Below, piece after piece: positions 44,601 through 57,800 of a stretch of DNA of 64,000 nt. The stretch covers positions 2,473,338-2,537,337 of the forward strand of contig OY741279.1 of the NCBI GenBank assembly GCA_963514095.1, read 5' to 3'. Made by a program: the position numbers and the translations under genes. Within the stretch, counting starts at the first letter, position 1. Each line of letters opens with the position of its first letter. Under the pieces are notes generated by a model. The model had not been told where the DNA came from, ran no database searches, and saw nothing but the letters and a program-made list of their open reading frames with translations. This DNA comes from Eutrigla gurnardus (taxonomy: Eukaryota > Chordata > Actinopteri > Perciformes > Triglidae).

Positions 44601-47600
44601 AACACTGATGGAAGCATAAACGTCGGCCATCGAGTCACTGCTATTGGGTGTGATTAATGTCGATGTGTTCTTAAGTCCTTCAAATATATTGATGGCAGTC
44701 TCCTGGGAAGCCCCGAGTCCCTTCACGAAGTTCTAGAAACAAAAGAAAACAATATCTCCATGTAACAATGCTGGGGTACCATGTAGTACATATGGGGTAG
44801 GGGTGCCATGCAAACGGACCTTGGAATGATAAGCATCCATCTGCCATCTGACTGGTTTTGAGATACTGAGGTTCAAAGTTTTCAAATCCCAGACAGCAAA
44901 ACTGATATACCATAAAGTTCTCTCAATAACTCCAGTTACTTATTACACAATTCATTATTGATTACAAACAGTAGAAGCTTAGCAGTAGGGGTGGGAATCT
45001 CTTGGCATCTCACGATTCAATTATAAACTGATTATCGATGCAACTCGATGCAAAACATTTTTTAGTGTACATTTCCATGCATGATTTAAAAAAACTTGCT
45101 ACTCAGTTTGCTACTTTTCACTTCCTACTTTTGTGATTATCATTAAAGAAACTTCTCTAATTACTTTATTAAAGAAAAGGTTTTTCTTTGTCACAAGTAG
45201 ATATTACTTTTTATGAAGACAAAGTCCTGCTCTTACAGGTAATGAGCATCCCTGAGAGAAAACAGGATACTGTAGCCCATTTACAAATAAAAGCGGGTGC
45301 CGTCTGGCGCTGCATATCCGAGTTCCGCCTTTTATCAAAACAATACGGAATGAAAATAATTGTTTTTTGACATTTGTGAATCGATTCAGAATCGTCTACG
45401 TCCGCATCGTGATGCATTTAAGAATCAGTTTTTTCCCCCACTCCTACTTAGTAAGCTAGCTGTCCAGCACAGTGCCTCGTGGTAAAGAAATATGCTATTC
45501 ACCAAGTTCAAACACGATAACTCAGCGTGGTTGGCACTTGGATTAGTGTCATCCACAATCTTTTGGATAAAGCCATAAAACAGTCAGATGGAGCGTTATA
45601 ATTCTCAGGTTGTTATAATTCTAAGGTCATGAGCTGTTAAGGCACACTCACGTCTGCAGCGTTGACGATTTTGTTCAACTTTTCATTGACGCAGTAGGAG
45701 AACACCTGCTGCCAGGTCGTGCCGTCACAGGTGCGGGATTTAAAGCCAACCCTTCCTTCTTCACATGTTTTATTTACCACTGTGACTCCAGTGGGAGTTT
45801 TTGGCCAAGGCATCCCATTTACATATTCTGCACTGCAAAACTTTGCACCTTCTAGGAGAAAAAGGGAGACGAAGCAGGTGAATGTAACTGTAAACAAAGG
45901 AATACCTAAACAATATTCTGACAATGTGAGAATATATCATATTATACTATGGACTAACTCCAATATAAAGTAGATTCATATCATTAAAATCCTTTTAAAT
46001 ATTTCAAATAATCAGTTACCATAAATCACTGGGATATCCACTCGTGCACTTTTTACTTGTTCCTTCGTGTTCGTAAAATTGACCTCAACATACTGTGCTT
46101 CTTTGGTTTTCTCGCAACTCAAAGGAGCGGTGAAATCATAGACCAGGTATTCTTCATGATCTGAAAAGAGAGTTTCCGGGTTAGGTCTTTGGTTGTGGTC
46201 ATTTAGCAGAAATATTGTGAATTTAAAATGATGTTATCAGGATCGTCTTACATGTGAGAGTTATATCACTTATCTGTTTGCCCATGTAGCTCCCCGAAAC
46301 GTCAAAAGTCCCTGTGTTATTATGGATAGTGGTAATGACCTTCACAGGGACGCTGTCAGTGTACGGCTTTATTGAACAATCTACAGTAAGAGGCTCGATG
46401 TTCATGACGATTTCATCGGGCAGGGGTGCCACTCTCAGTTGTGTGTTGGCCGTGTGCCTGACTGAGCCCTTAGTGAATCCACACTCATACGAGCCTGCAG
46501 GGACAAAGGAGGCAAATTCACACGACCGTTAACAACTTGTTCTCCCACGGATCGGAAACGTCAACAGTCATGATCCCAAAATATCCATACTTCCGATCTC
46601 AACGTTTCCCGTTCTAGGATCGATTCTCATATTAAGATATTCTGGGGAACAGCAAAACCTGTTGACAACTTTTTCATGTTCCCATTATGCAGCATACAAA
46701 TCGGGGCAACATAGGAAACGTTGCCATCATGTTCCCATAATGATAATCTGGGATATAATCTCTGGGTCATCTGGGGTCATGGGATAACGTACGGAGCACA
46801 GATGCGTATTGTGTATTGTTAGCTTTGTACTCACCTGACCAAATGCCTGTCACCTCCTTGAGTGTAACTTTAATACAAGAGGGGATTTCCTCTGTGGAAC
46901 AATTGTCCAGTGTCACCACGATGCCATTGTTGAGCTCAAAGCGCTCGTACTTCCCGGTCATGTTCCAGCCAACGCTGTCCGTCGCCTCCTCAAACGTGCA
47001 TTTGAGTACCGGCGTTGACTCATAGCACACGAGATCCTCCGGGGCCTCGATGGTGACCATTCCTGAAGAAGGCAATATCACAACACAGAAACACAAGTAG
47101 GAGGGACAGCCTTTCAATGTCCGTTGGTTTGCGAGTCCCATATCATCATCCGTATACGTAGCTATCTGGCCCAAGGTTTGGGTTTAAAGCAGGAAAACAT
47201 GAGAACGAGCAACAGAGTCAACGTGATTTTAAAGGGAACTGTTTCATACTGACCTTCCGTGTCGACTTTAAGTACAGCTTCAAGACTGCTTTCCAGCTTC
47301 GTCACAATGTCTTGAAGTCTAGAAGTGAGGAATCTGACACTGACGGCTGCTTCAAAGTCAGCAACTGTGTTGCTGAGCCTTTCCAAATCAGGAAATAATC
47401 AACGAACAATCATTGGTTTGTGAGAAAATATCTATTTGTTTTTGTGATAAATGAATTATGAATTATTAAGTACGTAAAATATTAGCTCTACCTTCACCAG
47501 CTGCAGCATTACAGCGATGGACACATCGATGCATTGATAATTATAATTAAAATTTAACTTATGATTTATTCATAATGGGAGACCTTATGATTCGTGATCC

Positions 47601-50166
47601 TCGTTAAGATTATTTGATTGTTTTTGAGTAAAAAGGATGTTCATTAAATAAAGATGTGTGTCTCATCTGTGAGGCAATTCAAATATTTGTTTCTTCATAA
47701 AATGTAAAGTGATGCCAGTATGTTTTATGATTATCGGGTAATATCACACATCACAATTATTTTGGGACCAGGGAAAAATAGGTAAATGTTTATTAAAGAG
47801 CTGACACATTTAAAGTAAAATACCTCTGAGCGGTCACATTCAGGTACTCGAAGCCATTCAGGTCACCGAAGTTAGTCTCCAGCTTTGAAGGAAAGAAAGA
47901 AAGATAATAATTACATTTACGTTTGTATTACAGTCTTTAACTATGTATAACTATACATTTATGTTGAGAGTGAGATGTACCGCGGTGGTTGCAGCGGTAC
48001 TCCAGGTGCCTGTATTCAGTGTAACTGATCCTTTGATGAAAACTGTGTTGATAATCAAATATCATTAGTTTCACGTCTGACATAAACAAGCACATTTGTC
48101 CATGTTGGGCAAAAGCAAAGTAACCACACGGTAGCATGCAGCAACACATTACTCTGTATCACATTCATAAATAAAATACAACGTCCTCAACAGGAAATAC
48201 AACCACGACAAATCAAGTAGTAGTAGTATCACCACTGCTACCTTTGACCTTGGCAACGCAGAGCGGGGCGATGTCGGACACGTTGTGAAGGCAGGCACTT
48301 TCACGGCAACAGTTGTAATTGTAGCAGACTTCGTTGCTCCAGATGTAGCCGGTGCTGCAGCTGCAGTTGACTTTAGATCCAACAGTCAGGCACTCTAGAA
48401 AGAGGAGCGTTGAATCGTTAAGGCCCTGAAGACTGTTTCTGTTGCTCCACATGTCCTGGCTGAATCAAAGACAAACTGCTTGGAATGAAGCGGAAGGAGG
48501 CAGACGATACCTGCTACCAGTGTGGTGTTCTGGAGAGTCACATTGGTAGCTCCACTTGAGTGCTCCACTTGGAACTCCGTTACTGGTGTCAAAGCTGACA
48601 GGAAGTCCTCGGCCTCCAGTGTGACATTAGCTTCAATCATCAGCTCAGTGGTGTAGACATCTTCAACAGTGACATAGACAGTTTCATTTGTTTTATCAAC
48701 TCAATCTCAGTCATGAGAACATTCAACGTTCGCTACGTCAGAATGGATTCGACTAAGGCGTTTACATCATTTATTTATATCACTGACTTTTACTACAAAA
48801 AAAAACAAACACCTCAAACGAGCGACGTTTTATTGAACTGCAGTGCATAAAAATACGTGAATAAAGCGTCCGATGTGACATTGAAGCCAAGAGACTCACC
48901 TGCTGCAATTCCCTGCAATGACGAGAACAGGCAAACAACACAATTAGTCTCACTGTTAAATGTAAAATAATACTATAGAAGTTATAGCTTCCTAGCGTGC
49001 AGAATAAACATTAAGGGCCCTAGTTTCGTAGACCAGGCGCAGTCAGCTCTCAGTGCACCTGCGCCACGCCGACGGGGTGTGTCCGCCTGGACTTTGCAAG
49101 TTTCGTGCACCGCGCAGGCTAGTGCAGGCACACCTCCCGTCACTCCCACCCGCGCAAGTGGGAAAGAGGGAGGAGAAGAAGGCGTGAGTGGGAGACGAGG
49201 AGGAGACGAGGCGTGGGCTGGGATTAATACAGCCGATTCAGATCTTCACCAATCAAATGAGCTCCTCTCCTCACCTTTAATGCGTTAGGGGAGGTTCAGT
49301 GCAAGTTCCGTCACTTGACAACCCAATGACAGAAGCAGCGCCGGCGCTCCCACCACGCGCATCACGCGCTGTGCGCGCGTATCATAATAATAACAATGCC
49401 GATATTATAAAAAACAGGAGAGAGAGAGGGAGATGTTTTGGTCCGAGAGGCTGAGTTTCCGTTACGCGTGCCATCCGCCTTTGATCTGACGTCAGATGTG
49501 ACGGGACAATCTATATAGATATAAATTCACGTGTTGATTCAATTAGTTGCATTAAATAGTGTTTGTTGTGATTATTTATTGCATGTAAATGTGCCTGGAA
49601 CTGTGGAAACCTGCCTGTGAGGTCTCGGTGACGTGTGCGCACTGCGCGCCGTCAGCCAAACTTCCACTCCGCCAGCTGTGATTCGCATTGAATCAATGGA
49701 CTTTATTTACGCCTTGTGCCGAAAGTAGACCAGGTTGGAGCTGGCGAGCTTTCAGCGCAGTCTCGGCGAGGCTTTTTGCCATGAAACTTCCACTACGCCA
49801 AGCTGAATCTGTGACGCCTCCCCCTGCTGCGCCGCCACACCCATCTTGGCGCAGGCGATCCACCAAACTGCCAAACTGACCGTGCGCAAGGCTGCGCGGG
49901 TCGAAACTTGCATTACGCCGGCTCCGCCACCCTGCGCTGCGCCACGAAACTAGGGCCCTAAGATATAAAGTTGTTTTTCTGTCATTTTTAATTTTATTGT
50001 CAGTGAATATATAAAAAACTTATCGACCAGTTGTGTGAATTGAAGTAGAATATTAGACTATAAAAAGTAAAGTAGAAATTCTAATAAGGCTAGTAGTACT
50101 AAAAGGTTTTACCTGATAGTAGAAGCACACAGCTCCAAGCAGAAACATTAAGACCCTGGAACACAT
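41685..50166 (-). CDS. Adhesion GPCR, subfamily F (ADGRF5-like), copy 1
   Basis: Exons in transcript order: 50166-50113, 48912-48900, 48660-48511, 48394-48242, 48042-47981, 47882-47824, 47378-47254, 47062-46835, 46494-46252, 46160-46020, 45851-45652, 44732-44544, 43829-42528, 42125-42084 and tentatively 41753-41685. They total 3030 nt, 1009 aa, all GT-AG and in phase. A signal peptide (MCSRVLMFLLGAVCF) leads to a Cys-rich module (about 73-123), a SEA-like domain (about 124-205) and two Ig-like domains (about 207-405). HormR follows (about 412-475, CEEGRVGFKSRTC), then GAIN. The GPS is CVFWN...GC...CKCDHLTSFAVLM, with self-cleavage predicted at L708/T709; after cleavage TSFAVLM is the tethered agonist. 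Seven hydrophobic segments lie within 42528-43829. Ig domains in this subfamily point to ADGRF5 relatives. Position beside mep1a matches human 6p12. The exact orthologue among teleost adgrf genes is not decided. The last exon (TKSKGKSESMKNLTAS) is the least certain part. Confidence 0.88.
42270..42330. repeat. Degenerate end of an hAT-like miniature element
   Basis: GGTACATGTATGGAATATTT read inward from an AGGGGTGTAACGGTAC-type end (minus strand, about 42300-42325). This type of AGGGGTGTAACG terminus is common in fish hAT-like miniature elements. It lies between GPCR exons. The opposite end was not located. Confidence 0.35.
44986..45446. mobile_element. hAT-like miniature element in a GPCR intron
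   Basis: Ends TAGGGGTGGGAATC and, read inward from the right, TAGGAGTGGGGGAA form imperfect terminal repeats. Flanks CTTAGCAG and CTTAGTAA agree at six of eight bases and could be a decayed 8-bp duplication. It has internal ATCGATGCAACTCGATGC palindromic words and no transposase. Class is assigned by ends and flank length only. Confidence 0.5.
49015..49958. mobile_element. Non-autonomous PIF/Harbinger-like element
   Basis: Perfect 14-base terminal inverted repeats, GGGCCCTAGTTTCG at both ends, are flanked by TAA on each side (49012-49014 and 49959-49961), the 3-bp target duplication of PIF/Harbinger transposons. The 944-bp body is GC-rich, with CGCGC words, in strong contrast to the AT-rich intron of the GPCR. 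The internal frames show no transposase. It sits between the micro-exon (48900-48912) and the signal-peptide exon. Confidence 0.8.
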
Positions 50167-50387
50167 TGTTACTGTGCTGGAGAAACAAAAGGTAAACTAT
50201 CATGAGCAGAAATGAATGAACACTCACAAATACAGATGCATATACTGTGTATACAATGTTTTAAGTTTCAAAAATGGTCACATAGCTACAGCATCTTGTT
50301 TTTCTGGACTAACTATATCAAGGTTATCATATTCTGCTAACACTTTGGCCTAGAGGGACAGAGTCTAAGCCACGCCCCTTCCTGTGT

Positions 50388-50535
50388 CTCCAATAGGACC
50401 TTATTTCTGGAAAGATATGTTTGATAGTCACGTAGGCTCATTTTCTCATAGACTTCTATACCAGAGAGGAGGCGCCCCCTGATGGTCAGCAGAGAGAATG
50501 CAGCTTTAAGGACCTTCAGTTTTGGCTTCACTGTT
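50388..50535 (+). repeat. Single-unit diverged copy of the CTCF-array repeat family
   Basis: CATTTTCTCATAGACTTCTA, GGCGCCCCCTGATGGTCAGC and GAATGCAGCTTTAAGG show one 70-bp unit with its right arm and no tandem amplification. The CTCF-like core is weaker here (GACCATCAGGGGGCGCC on the minus strand). Confidence 0.7.
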
Positions 50536-51281
50536 CAGAACTGGAGGTTGTCTCCTGGTAAATACACATTATTATTGTGTGAATACACCTGTACTACCTG
50601 TAGACGTTAAGGTTGGAAAAAAATACTAATAGGGGCTTGAAAAGGAGCCATAAAATGATCCAAAATTATTATACACTTTGCAATGCAAAGCATTCCTGTT
50701 TCATATTTAAAGAATCTTTCTGTTTTAGCGCACCAAAAATATTTGCATCACTTTGAATTTTGGCCGAAGAATTCAAAGGCTGTGTTGGTGGTTTTTACTG
50801 CTATGTGTAACATAGTGTGGTCAGAGGCCAACTCATTTTCTTGGTCGGGGTCCGGCCATGGCTTTATTTCAACCCACACTGCGGTTATGAAAAACTTTTT
50901 TTTATTGGACTGTTGTTTAGTTCATGTTGATGTTGTTGTTCAACAGGTGTTTGTCCTTCACATTCTGTATATCTTATCTTATCTGTCATCTTGCCCGTCA
51001 TAAAAGGTTTGTTTGTGATGATGACGTTCTGTTGTCAGTGACGTGGTTGATATTTGGACGTGTAGTGTTTGTACTTTTTCTGCGTACTTGATTGAAATGT
51101 TTGCAGATTGTTGTACATTCTGTGTGTCGGGTGGGTTTCTCTTTATTAAACTACAGAACTTCGTTAAAAAGAACGTTCTTGTTGTTGAGAAAAGCAGGCA
51201 AATTATCTTAAATACAATGTTCAGAAATAATCTTTTGTAAAGCGTCTTTGAGCACCTGGAAAAGTGCTATATAAAACGTAT

Positions 51282-51319
<38 letters not shown>

Positions 51320-51917
51320 AGGTCTCCCTGCCTTAAATAAATGATGAATAAATACATTTTTAAAATAAGTATTGTATCCTGTGTCTTTTAAATCAGGCTC
51401 TATTCTTCATTTCTCGACCATGATAGTGAACTCAACAGCTTGAGTCACTTGTGAAGATATTCAGGATTACCACGATCAACTTGGTGCAAATGTTTTTGAT
51501 TTGAATAATACAATTACCAATGTCAAACAAACTGATCTGCGTAAGTAATACAAAATCGATTATCCACTCACAGTGATGAATTAACGTGATCACTATGAGA
51601 TTTTTGAAACTTTATTTTGCACATTGTGCATTATCACGATTTAAACATGAACTAAACATGCGTCACAAAGAAGCAAGTCGCCCATTCACTCACTTGGATT
51701 ATTCACAGCGCTCTCCTACTCGTGTGGATGAATCTTGATTCGGTCCACCTTGATGATATTCAAACAACAAACATATGAATGTGTGTGTTAGATCTCTGTT
51801 CTTTGGCATGTGACACGTCCTGTTAATAAAATAGTGGTTAGACTATTCCTTCTATTTCCTCTAAGAAACATAATCTGTAGGTACAGTATCTAAGATGCAT
51901 GAATAAAAAGCTCTTAC
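50536..51917. other. Intergenic or 5' intron of GPCR copy 1
   Basis: AAAGCGTCTTTGAGCACC and AAAAGTGCTATATAAAACG followed by (TTA)n at 51286-51319 are a LINE-type 3' tail. Nothing else was recognised. If the 5' untranslated exon below is real, this is intron. Confidence 0.45.
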
Positions 51918-51990
51918 CTCGGCTCACACTGAGCTTCATACAGAAATCCCTCCGTAGTCCATATCTACCAGCTACGCAGCCGAGTCAAAG
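51918..51990 (-). other. Candidate 5' untranslated exon of GPCR copy 1
   Basis: On the minus strand a good donor GCCGAG|GTAAGAG has its last exonic base at 51918. A matching acceptor CTCCAG|CACAGTAACA lies just upstream of the start codon (exon from 50179). The upper limit is a guess. Confidence 0.3.
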
Positions 51991-52036
51991 TAAGACTGGG
52001 TTAGGCTCATGGACTGTGTGTGTGTTTGGGGGGTGG

Positions 52037-52038
<2 letters not shown>

Positions 52039-52077
<39 letters not shown>
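52039..52077. repeat. (CA)n microsatellite
   Basis: About 39 bp of pure CA dinucleotide, seen directly. Confidence 0.9.
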
Positions 52078-52080
<3 letters not shown>

Positions 52081-52635
52081 CACACGTATGTCATGACTTA
52101 GTTTTGGATTCACATTTGCATTTAAGCTATGTTTCTGGGACAGCTTTCCATGGATATTTGTCTACCAAATCAAGCTTCCTGCTTCCTGCTGAGTTTGTGT
52201 TCAGAAAAATCTTCACCAAGCTGCTGATTTCCTGGCGTTTCCAAGAGATTCCTAACCAGCAGTTCACAGCCAATCACATACCAGACGGGATTCCAAAAAT
52301 GAGTAATACCATAATATCTATGCAAGTCGACAACAAGCAACACAACCAACAATAAGGACAGGCTGAACGGGTCAGTGTGTTACCAAATTATATAATACAA
52401 AAGATATGTTAATTAATGATTTAGAACAGCAGTGTGTGACATGTGTAATATTTATGTGTGGTGTTATTTGTGCTGCGATACGTCACGCTATCCACTGTTG
52501 TTTGGTGTCAGTGCTATTTTAATTAGGATGATATAAAAGAATGTGCCGGTATCAACAGGAAACACTCAGGGTTCGATGGGTTTTTGAAAGGTTTTCATTC
52601 ATTTTCATTGGTCACAAACACATCATTTATAGAAT

Positions 52636-52830
52636 AGATGGATGGATAGATGGATGGATGGATGGATTGAGGGAGGGAGGGAGGGAGGGAGGGATGGATT
52701 GGCGGATAGAGGATAGATAGATAGATTGATTGACTGATTGATTACTAAACTACTTTATTCATCCCCAAGGGGAAATTGCAGTGTTACAGCAGCAATTAAA
52801 CATTCAGACACTAATCACAACAGATACACT
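52636..52830. repeat. GGAT/GGGA/GATA tetranucleotide tract with interspersed repeat fragment
   Basis: 52636-52735 is a compound tetranucleotide tract (GGAT, GGGA, GATA). 52745-52830 reads TTTATTCATCCCCAAGGGGA then AATTGCAGTGTTAC, a motif found at the end of a very common fish interspersed repeat whose class I do not assign. Confidence 0.75.
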
Positions 52831-54848
52831 TCACACAAGACAAACATGAGGTTGTTTACACACAATAGATATCGTCAATAATCCTATAACAATACATACA
52901 AGTGAAAGAAATATACATGTGCAAAAATCCTACTGTACTACTGTTCTGATAAATGCTGCTTTACAAATACAAGACAATATTTTGCCAAATACAAAAAAAA
53001 ACTACGAAAGAGGCTTTTTTTTCTCCACATGTGCAGTAAATAATTGGTCAGTCTGTTGGATGTTTGCCTGTGGAAGCCTGAAGGAGTGTGCCAGTCGATT
53101 GTTGACTTGTTTTGCATGTACGGGATGCTAATGACATTATTTGCTACTTTCACTGCGCTGCTTTGTTTTTTGCTCCCAAGCTATAAATACTGTATACAGT
53201 AGCTAAATAACTTTGATCGACTAATAGATACAGCACGCCAACAGGCCATCTGTACTTTTCTAACCATGAAAGAACGAATATCTCTGAGTTGTGTTACATC
53301 CAGCATGATGTCGATATGGATGTTTTTGTCGTTTTCTCGTTTCTGACACTTTGGTTTTAATCCAAAACACAAACTATGTGACTCACTATCGCCTCTCCAG
53401 GAAAAAGTATGGTATTACAAGACAGGACGTTCTGACTTGTTGAATATCGCAGCCTAGTCTGCGGTCCACACTTCAAGCTACAACTCTCTAAGTTTACACT
53501 TGTTGTAGGTCTAGAGAGGTATCTGGGACTTCCCGACATGTACAAGCAGCACTACTGGTTATTTCTCTGGTATCTAGAACACATCGCACCTTTTAAGGCT
53601 TAAACTTTAGGGTTCTGTAAACGCTTATGTCACAGATAATCACATCCGAACAACCTGAATGTATCTCACACATATAACAACTCTATCTGGAAGTTTTTAT
53701 CAGTTTAAGACTTATTTGTTCATGTTAACCTGCACTTATGGACAAACGTGCACTCAGATTTTGTCCATTTTAAGGGCCCTATCAAATTTTTATAAATTAT
53801 GTTTTATAATATCAATCAAAATTCAATAAATCAATATGAAAATATGGGAAATGTATTGAAGAAACATTCTCGTATTTCTGGTTGATTCCTGGCCCTTCCT
53901 TTGCCCTTTGTTTGTAATTCTATTTGACTGATAGTCCCGACCAAGTCAATTTGTCATTGTGATGCCGGCCCTTGAGTAAACGAGTTCAGTGATCTGTGGA
54001 AGACAGCCTTGCCTTGTGTAACTGATTTGATTGGCAAAATAAACCAAAGTCGAGAGCCGTTTTGCATCCACTCTGTGGACATTTCATTGTTTGAGAACAA
54101 GGTTAAATCTCAGATTTTTTTTGAGTTTTATTGAAGTTGAGCTATAATAGAAAATTACTATTTTTTTAAACCCTTTTAGATCACACCCCTGCTCATATTG
54201 TTCACCTATTTAACAATATATGCCAAAAAACCCTAATGTCTTCATCATTTTACGTCCAATATTTTCCTGTTCCTGGAAAACAAAATATGACCAATGCTTA
54301 CATCAGCTATTTCCAACCAATTTACAATATTTATGACATCCATCCGGTGGAATCTCTCCATATACTATATTTAACTTCCTACACACATCAACACATTTTC
54401 ACTGAAACGCATCAATCAGACGCATCGTTAGTGTCTTTTTCCAAAATAATGTTTGCAGGAAGTTAGGGTTGGGCATTAAAACCACTTAGGTTGAGGAAAA
54501 GAGCGTCTTCCTTAACTTGATTGACTAAACTCACGGTATGCCAACAACGACTAATGTGACAAAATGTCAACATTTAATTTGAGTTTCACACTTAAGCTAT
54601 ATTCACTTTTACAAGACACCTCATATACAATCCTTTCTATGAGCTCTTTGTCAGACAATTATTAGTTGATAAAAAAAATGGTAACCCAGTAACTACTACG
54701 CCCAACAGGCATGATGTATTATGTATTTATGTACGTGTGTGATACTAAAAAAACATGTTTGTTTGTTATTATAGCTGCGATGATAAAGAAAGTGTTTCTC
54801 AAGCTGCCGCTTTGCTTGGTCGGTTGTCGTTCTGACTGACGATCATCA
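52831..54848. other. Intergenic between the two GPCR genes
   Basis: AT-rich with no recognised exon. A short segment near 53515-53570 (TATCTGGGACTTCCC) resembles parts of the repeat at 16560 and 59180. The downstream 3' UTR of GPCR copy 2 lies at its right end. Confidence 0.45.
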
Positions 54849-57800
54849 TCAAGTGTTGAGGAAGGAGTGACTTTGACCGGAGTGAGTTTGACCAGAGCCA
54901 CTAGACGATTGGAGATGATTGGCGTTGTAACCATCTGCAAAAACGGCAACAAAACAAACTCCTTAAATCTGTGGCAAAGCAATTTGACAACTGACAAACA
55001 GGCAAATTCACAGAGAATGGCATGATGTAGAGAAGCAGACAGAAGGGTCTAAATATGTGCTTGAAGGACATATCCATGATGTCACAGATGTTCAGCAGTT
55101 AAAAGATAAAGATATCAGTCGCAGAGTAAAGGTGAACCATCATCTGGCGATCGAGACAGAAGACTATGAAAGTAACACCATTTTACTTTACTCATTAAGA
55201 TGCTCTGGGGAACAGGAATATCTCTACCCAGGTATTTCACAGTAAAAGTGAAAACCATGACCTGCTTAGTGGCATAGAGGAAAAGTCAGGGAGATCAACA
55301 AAGTTATTAGTATTCATCCTCTGGGAAGCATGAATGGCCGCTATGCTACCCCTTTACCTCTTCTCCACTTCCGTAAAAAGGCCAATCCACTTGATGATGA
55401 GTTTCCTCTGCTGGTGCTCTAAAACAAGAATAAACGCAAACACATCAGTTGACACAATATACGAGTCTGCTAACAAAAGAAGTGACCTGATAAAGTAAAC
55501 TTCCTTACCCGTGTCCCAGTTCCGATGCTTTGTGATAATACTACCATTTCCGACCGCACCTGAAAAATGTACTCTTAACAATTAGCTCACGGCTACAAAC
55601 CTCAATGAAAACAGGTTCTTAAAGATTTCTCTAGACTGCAGGGTTTATTTTCTCTGGTCTTTCCCACCAGCACCAGGGACAACCAAATCCACACTAACAG
55701 GGTTTTTAAAATGCAGTTCCATTTTGCATCTGAACGCGTCTGAAATGATCTCTTTATCCATGTAAAATACCAAAAGGTCACTTTAACAGTGTCCTACAAT
55801 CCGTCTCATTACTTAATGTGTGGAGATTCATACATTAAACATGAACAAAGCAATATGAGAGAAATAACAAATGAGGACGATTCATCTTTTTTAATATGGA
55901 GACATACCTTTTTGTCCAGCAGTGTTCCGAACACCAATATGAAGAAACCCTTTCCAGAAAGACACACAGTAGCATCAGGTAAGAGAGCTCCATGTTATAC
56001 AGTAATACGCTGACAAGTACAGCTACTCTATTTGTACCTGAAGTGAATTGAAGAACGCAAATGAAATATGGATATCTGCATTGTTTGGATCGGTCATGGT
56101 TCCGACTCCCAGACCCCAAGTTAATCCAAAAAACGGTGTGAGGACCGCCACGCTCCTGACGATAACCAGCAGAACGTTCCTCTCCGCCGCTTGTGCAGCG
56201 TCTGCCATGACCCTTCTCCTCAACATCTTGTATATCACCACAAACAGGATCACGAGGTTTATCGCCACTATTAACAGCGCGGGGATCACGAAGGCCAGCA
56301 GAGCTTTGGACTGGTCCCAGTTGAGCCAGCAGCCAGTTTCTCGGATGTAGGCTTCTCTGGGTGCTGTTACAGCTATGGTTATGATGGCGATGAGGAGAGG
56401 CGCCCCGTAGCCCAGACAGAATCCAATAGCCATCATGGATTTTTTGGACAATCCCCCGTCAAAGACGCTGACCGTGCGGTAGATCAGCAGCAGACTTGAG
56501 GCCAACATCCAGAAGAACAGGGCGAGGTAGAAAACATGGATGAAAAAGGTCGCCGCGGTGCACCCCGGCGGGTTTGTGGTTTCTGCCACGAATGCTCCAA
56601 TAATAAACCAAATGTCTGCAATCAGGAGACACAACGCAATGTTAACAATGCAAACATGACGCAGGTAAGATGTGTTGTTCTTCCTTATTTTTCTCCATAT
56701 GACAGCTTCAATGATGAGGCATATGACCAGACAAGCCAGTGAGATGCCGACTCCAATGTAGGTTATATAACCCAACAGTGTTGATAAACCGGGGTCGTCC
56801 GGGATGTAGGGTGACATGAGGATGGAGAATGAGGTCAGGTGGTTGCAGTTGCAGGTGACGGTTTCGTTTATGTTGCGTACCAGCACGCAGCCCTCGTCAT
56901 CCCATCCCCCTAGACCATCGAAGAGGCTGAAGTTCCAGAAAACGCACTGCGGGTTCCCCAGAGTATCATTCAAAACATCGAACGTGAACGAAACATTATT
57001 GACGTTGCCCCCGGACTGAACGAGTACGACTCTCCCGTTGATGACGTTGAAGGGAGAATTGGTTTGATTTCTTGGAGGGAGCACGTTATCCATTGAGGCA
57101 AATGTTAACACGGTGAAGGAGTTATTTCCTCTGCCAGACTCCGTTATGCTCAACTCCACAGAAGAATTTAAGTCAGCGCTGAAAGTGTCCGTGAACGTGG
57201 TTTTGTTCAGGGAGATGTAAGGCGTTTCGATGTCAAAAGAGTCATTGGTGAGGCTACTTGTTACAGTCTCAAGAGAAAACAAGAGGGTTGAGCTGACGCT
57301 TCTGGTCGTGGTGCTGTTATTTCTGACTAATGTGAGGTTTTGGGCGTCATCGTTGTTGAGAAAGTCCCATGATTCCTTTGATTGATCTGTGGTGAGGATG
57401 CCTGTAGTTTCAAGGATGGCCTAAATTGAAAAGAAAGAAGACGTTAGCTTGTGTGGAATGTAGGGGTGTAACGATAATATCACGATATTTTGCCCCTGAT
57501 AACGATGATAGTGCGATACACGACATATTGCATGAAATCTACAATATGCATCACGTTATCTGGGTATCTGAAGATGAAAAAAGGCTTAATGCATGGAATC
57601 AGTAAATATTGTGTTCCGATATATTGTCCCACCACGTGTGGTATGTTGTTTGCAACATGAACCTCAGTGGACGAATTCACATACCCTCATTGAAGTATTA
57701 GTTATTGGGACGCTCAAGTTGGCCACGTTGCTGAGGATTTCAACGATGGCATTGATGTTTGCAGGAGACTCGACCACTTGCTGGGTGGAGTTGAGAGCGA

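Noticed and set aside
55341..55357. Stop at 55341 as the normal end of GPCR copy 2
   Set aside because: Splicing at 55358 to 54934 keeps phase and yields a tail resembling ADGRF5; kept only as a possible alternative form.
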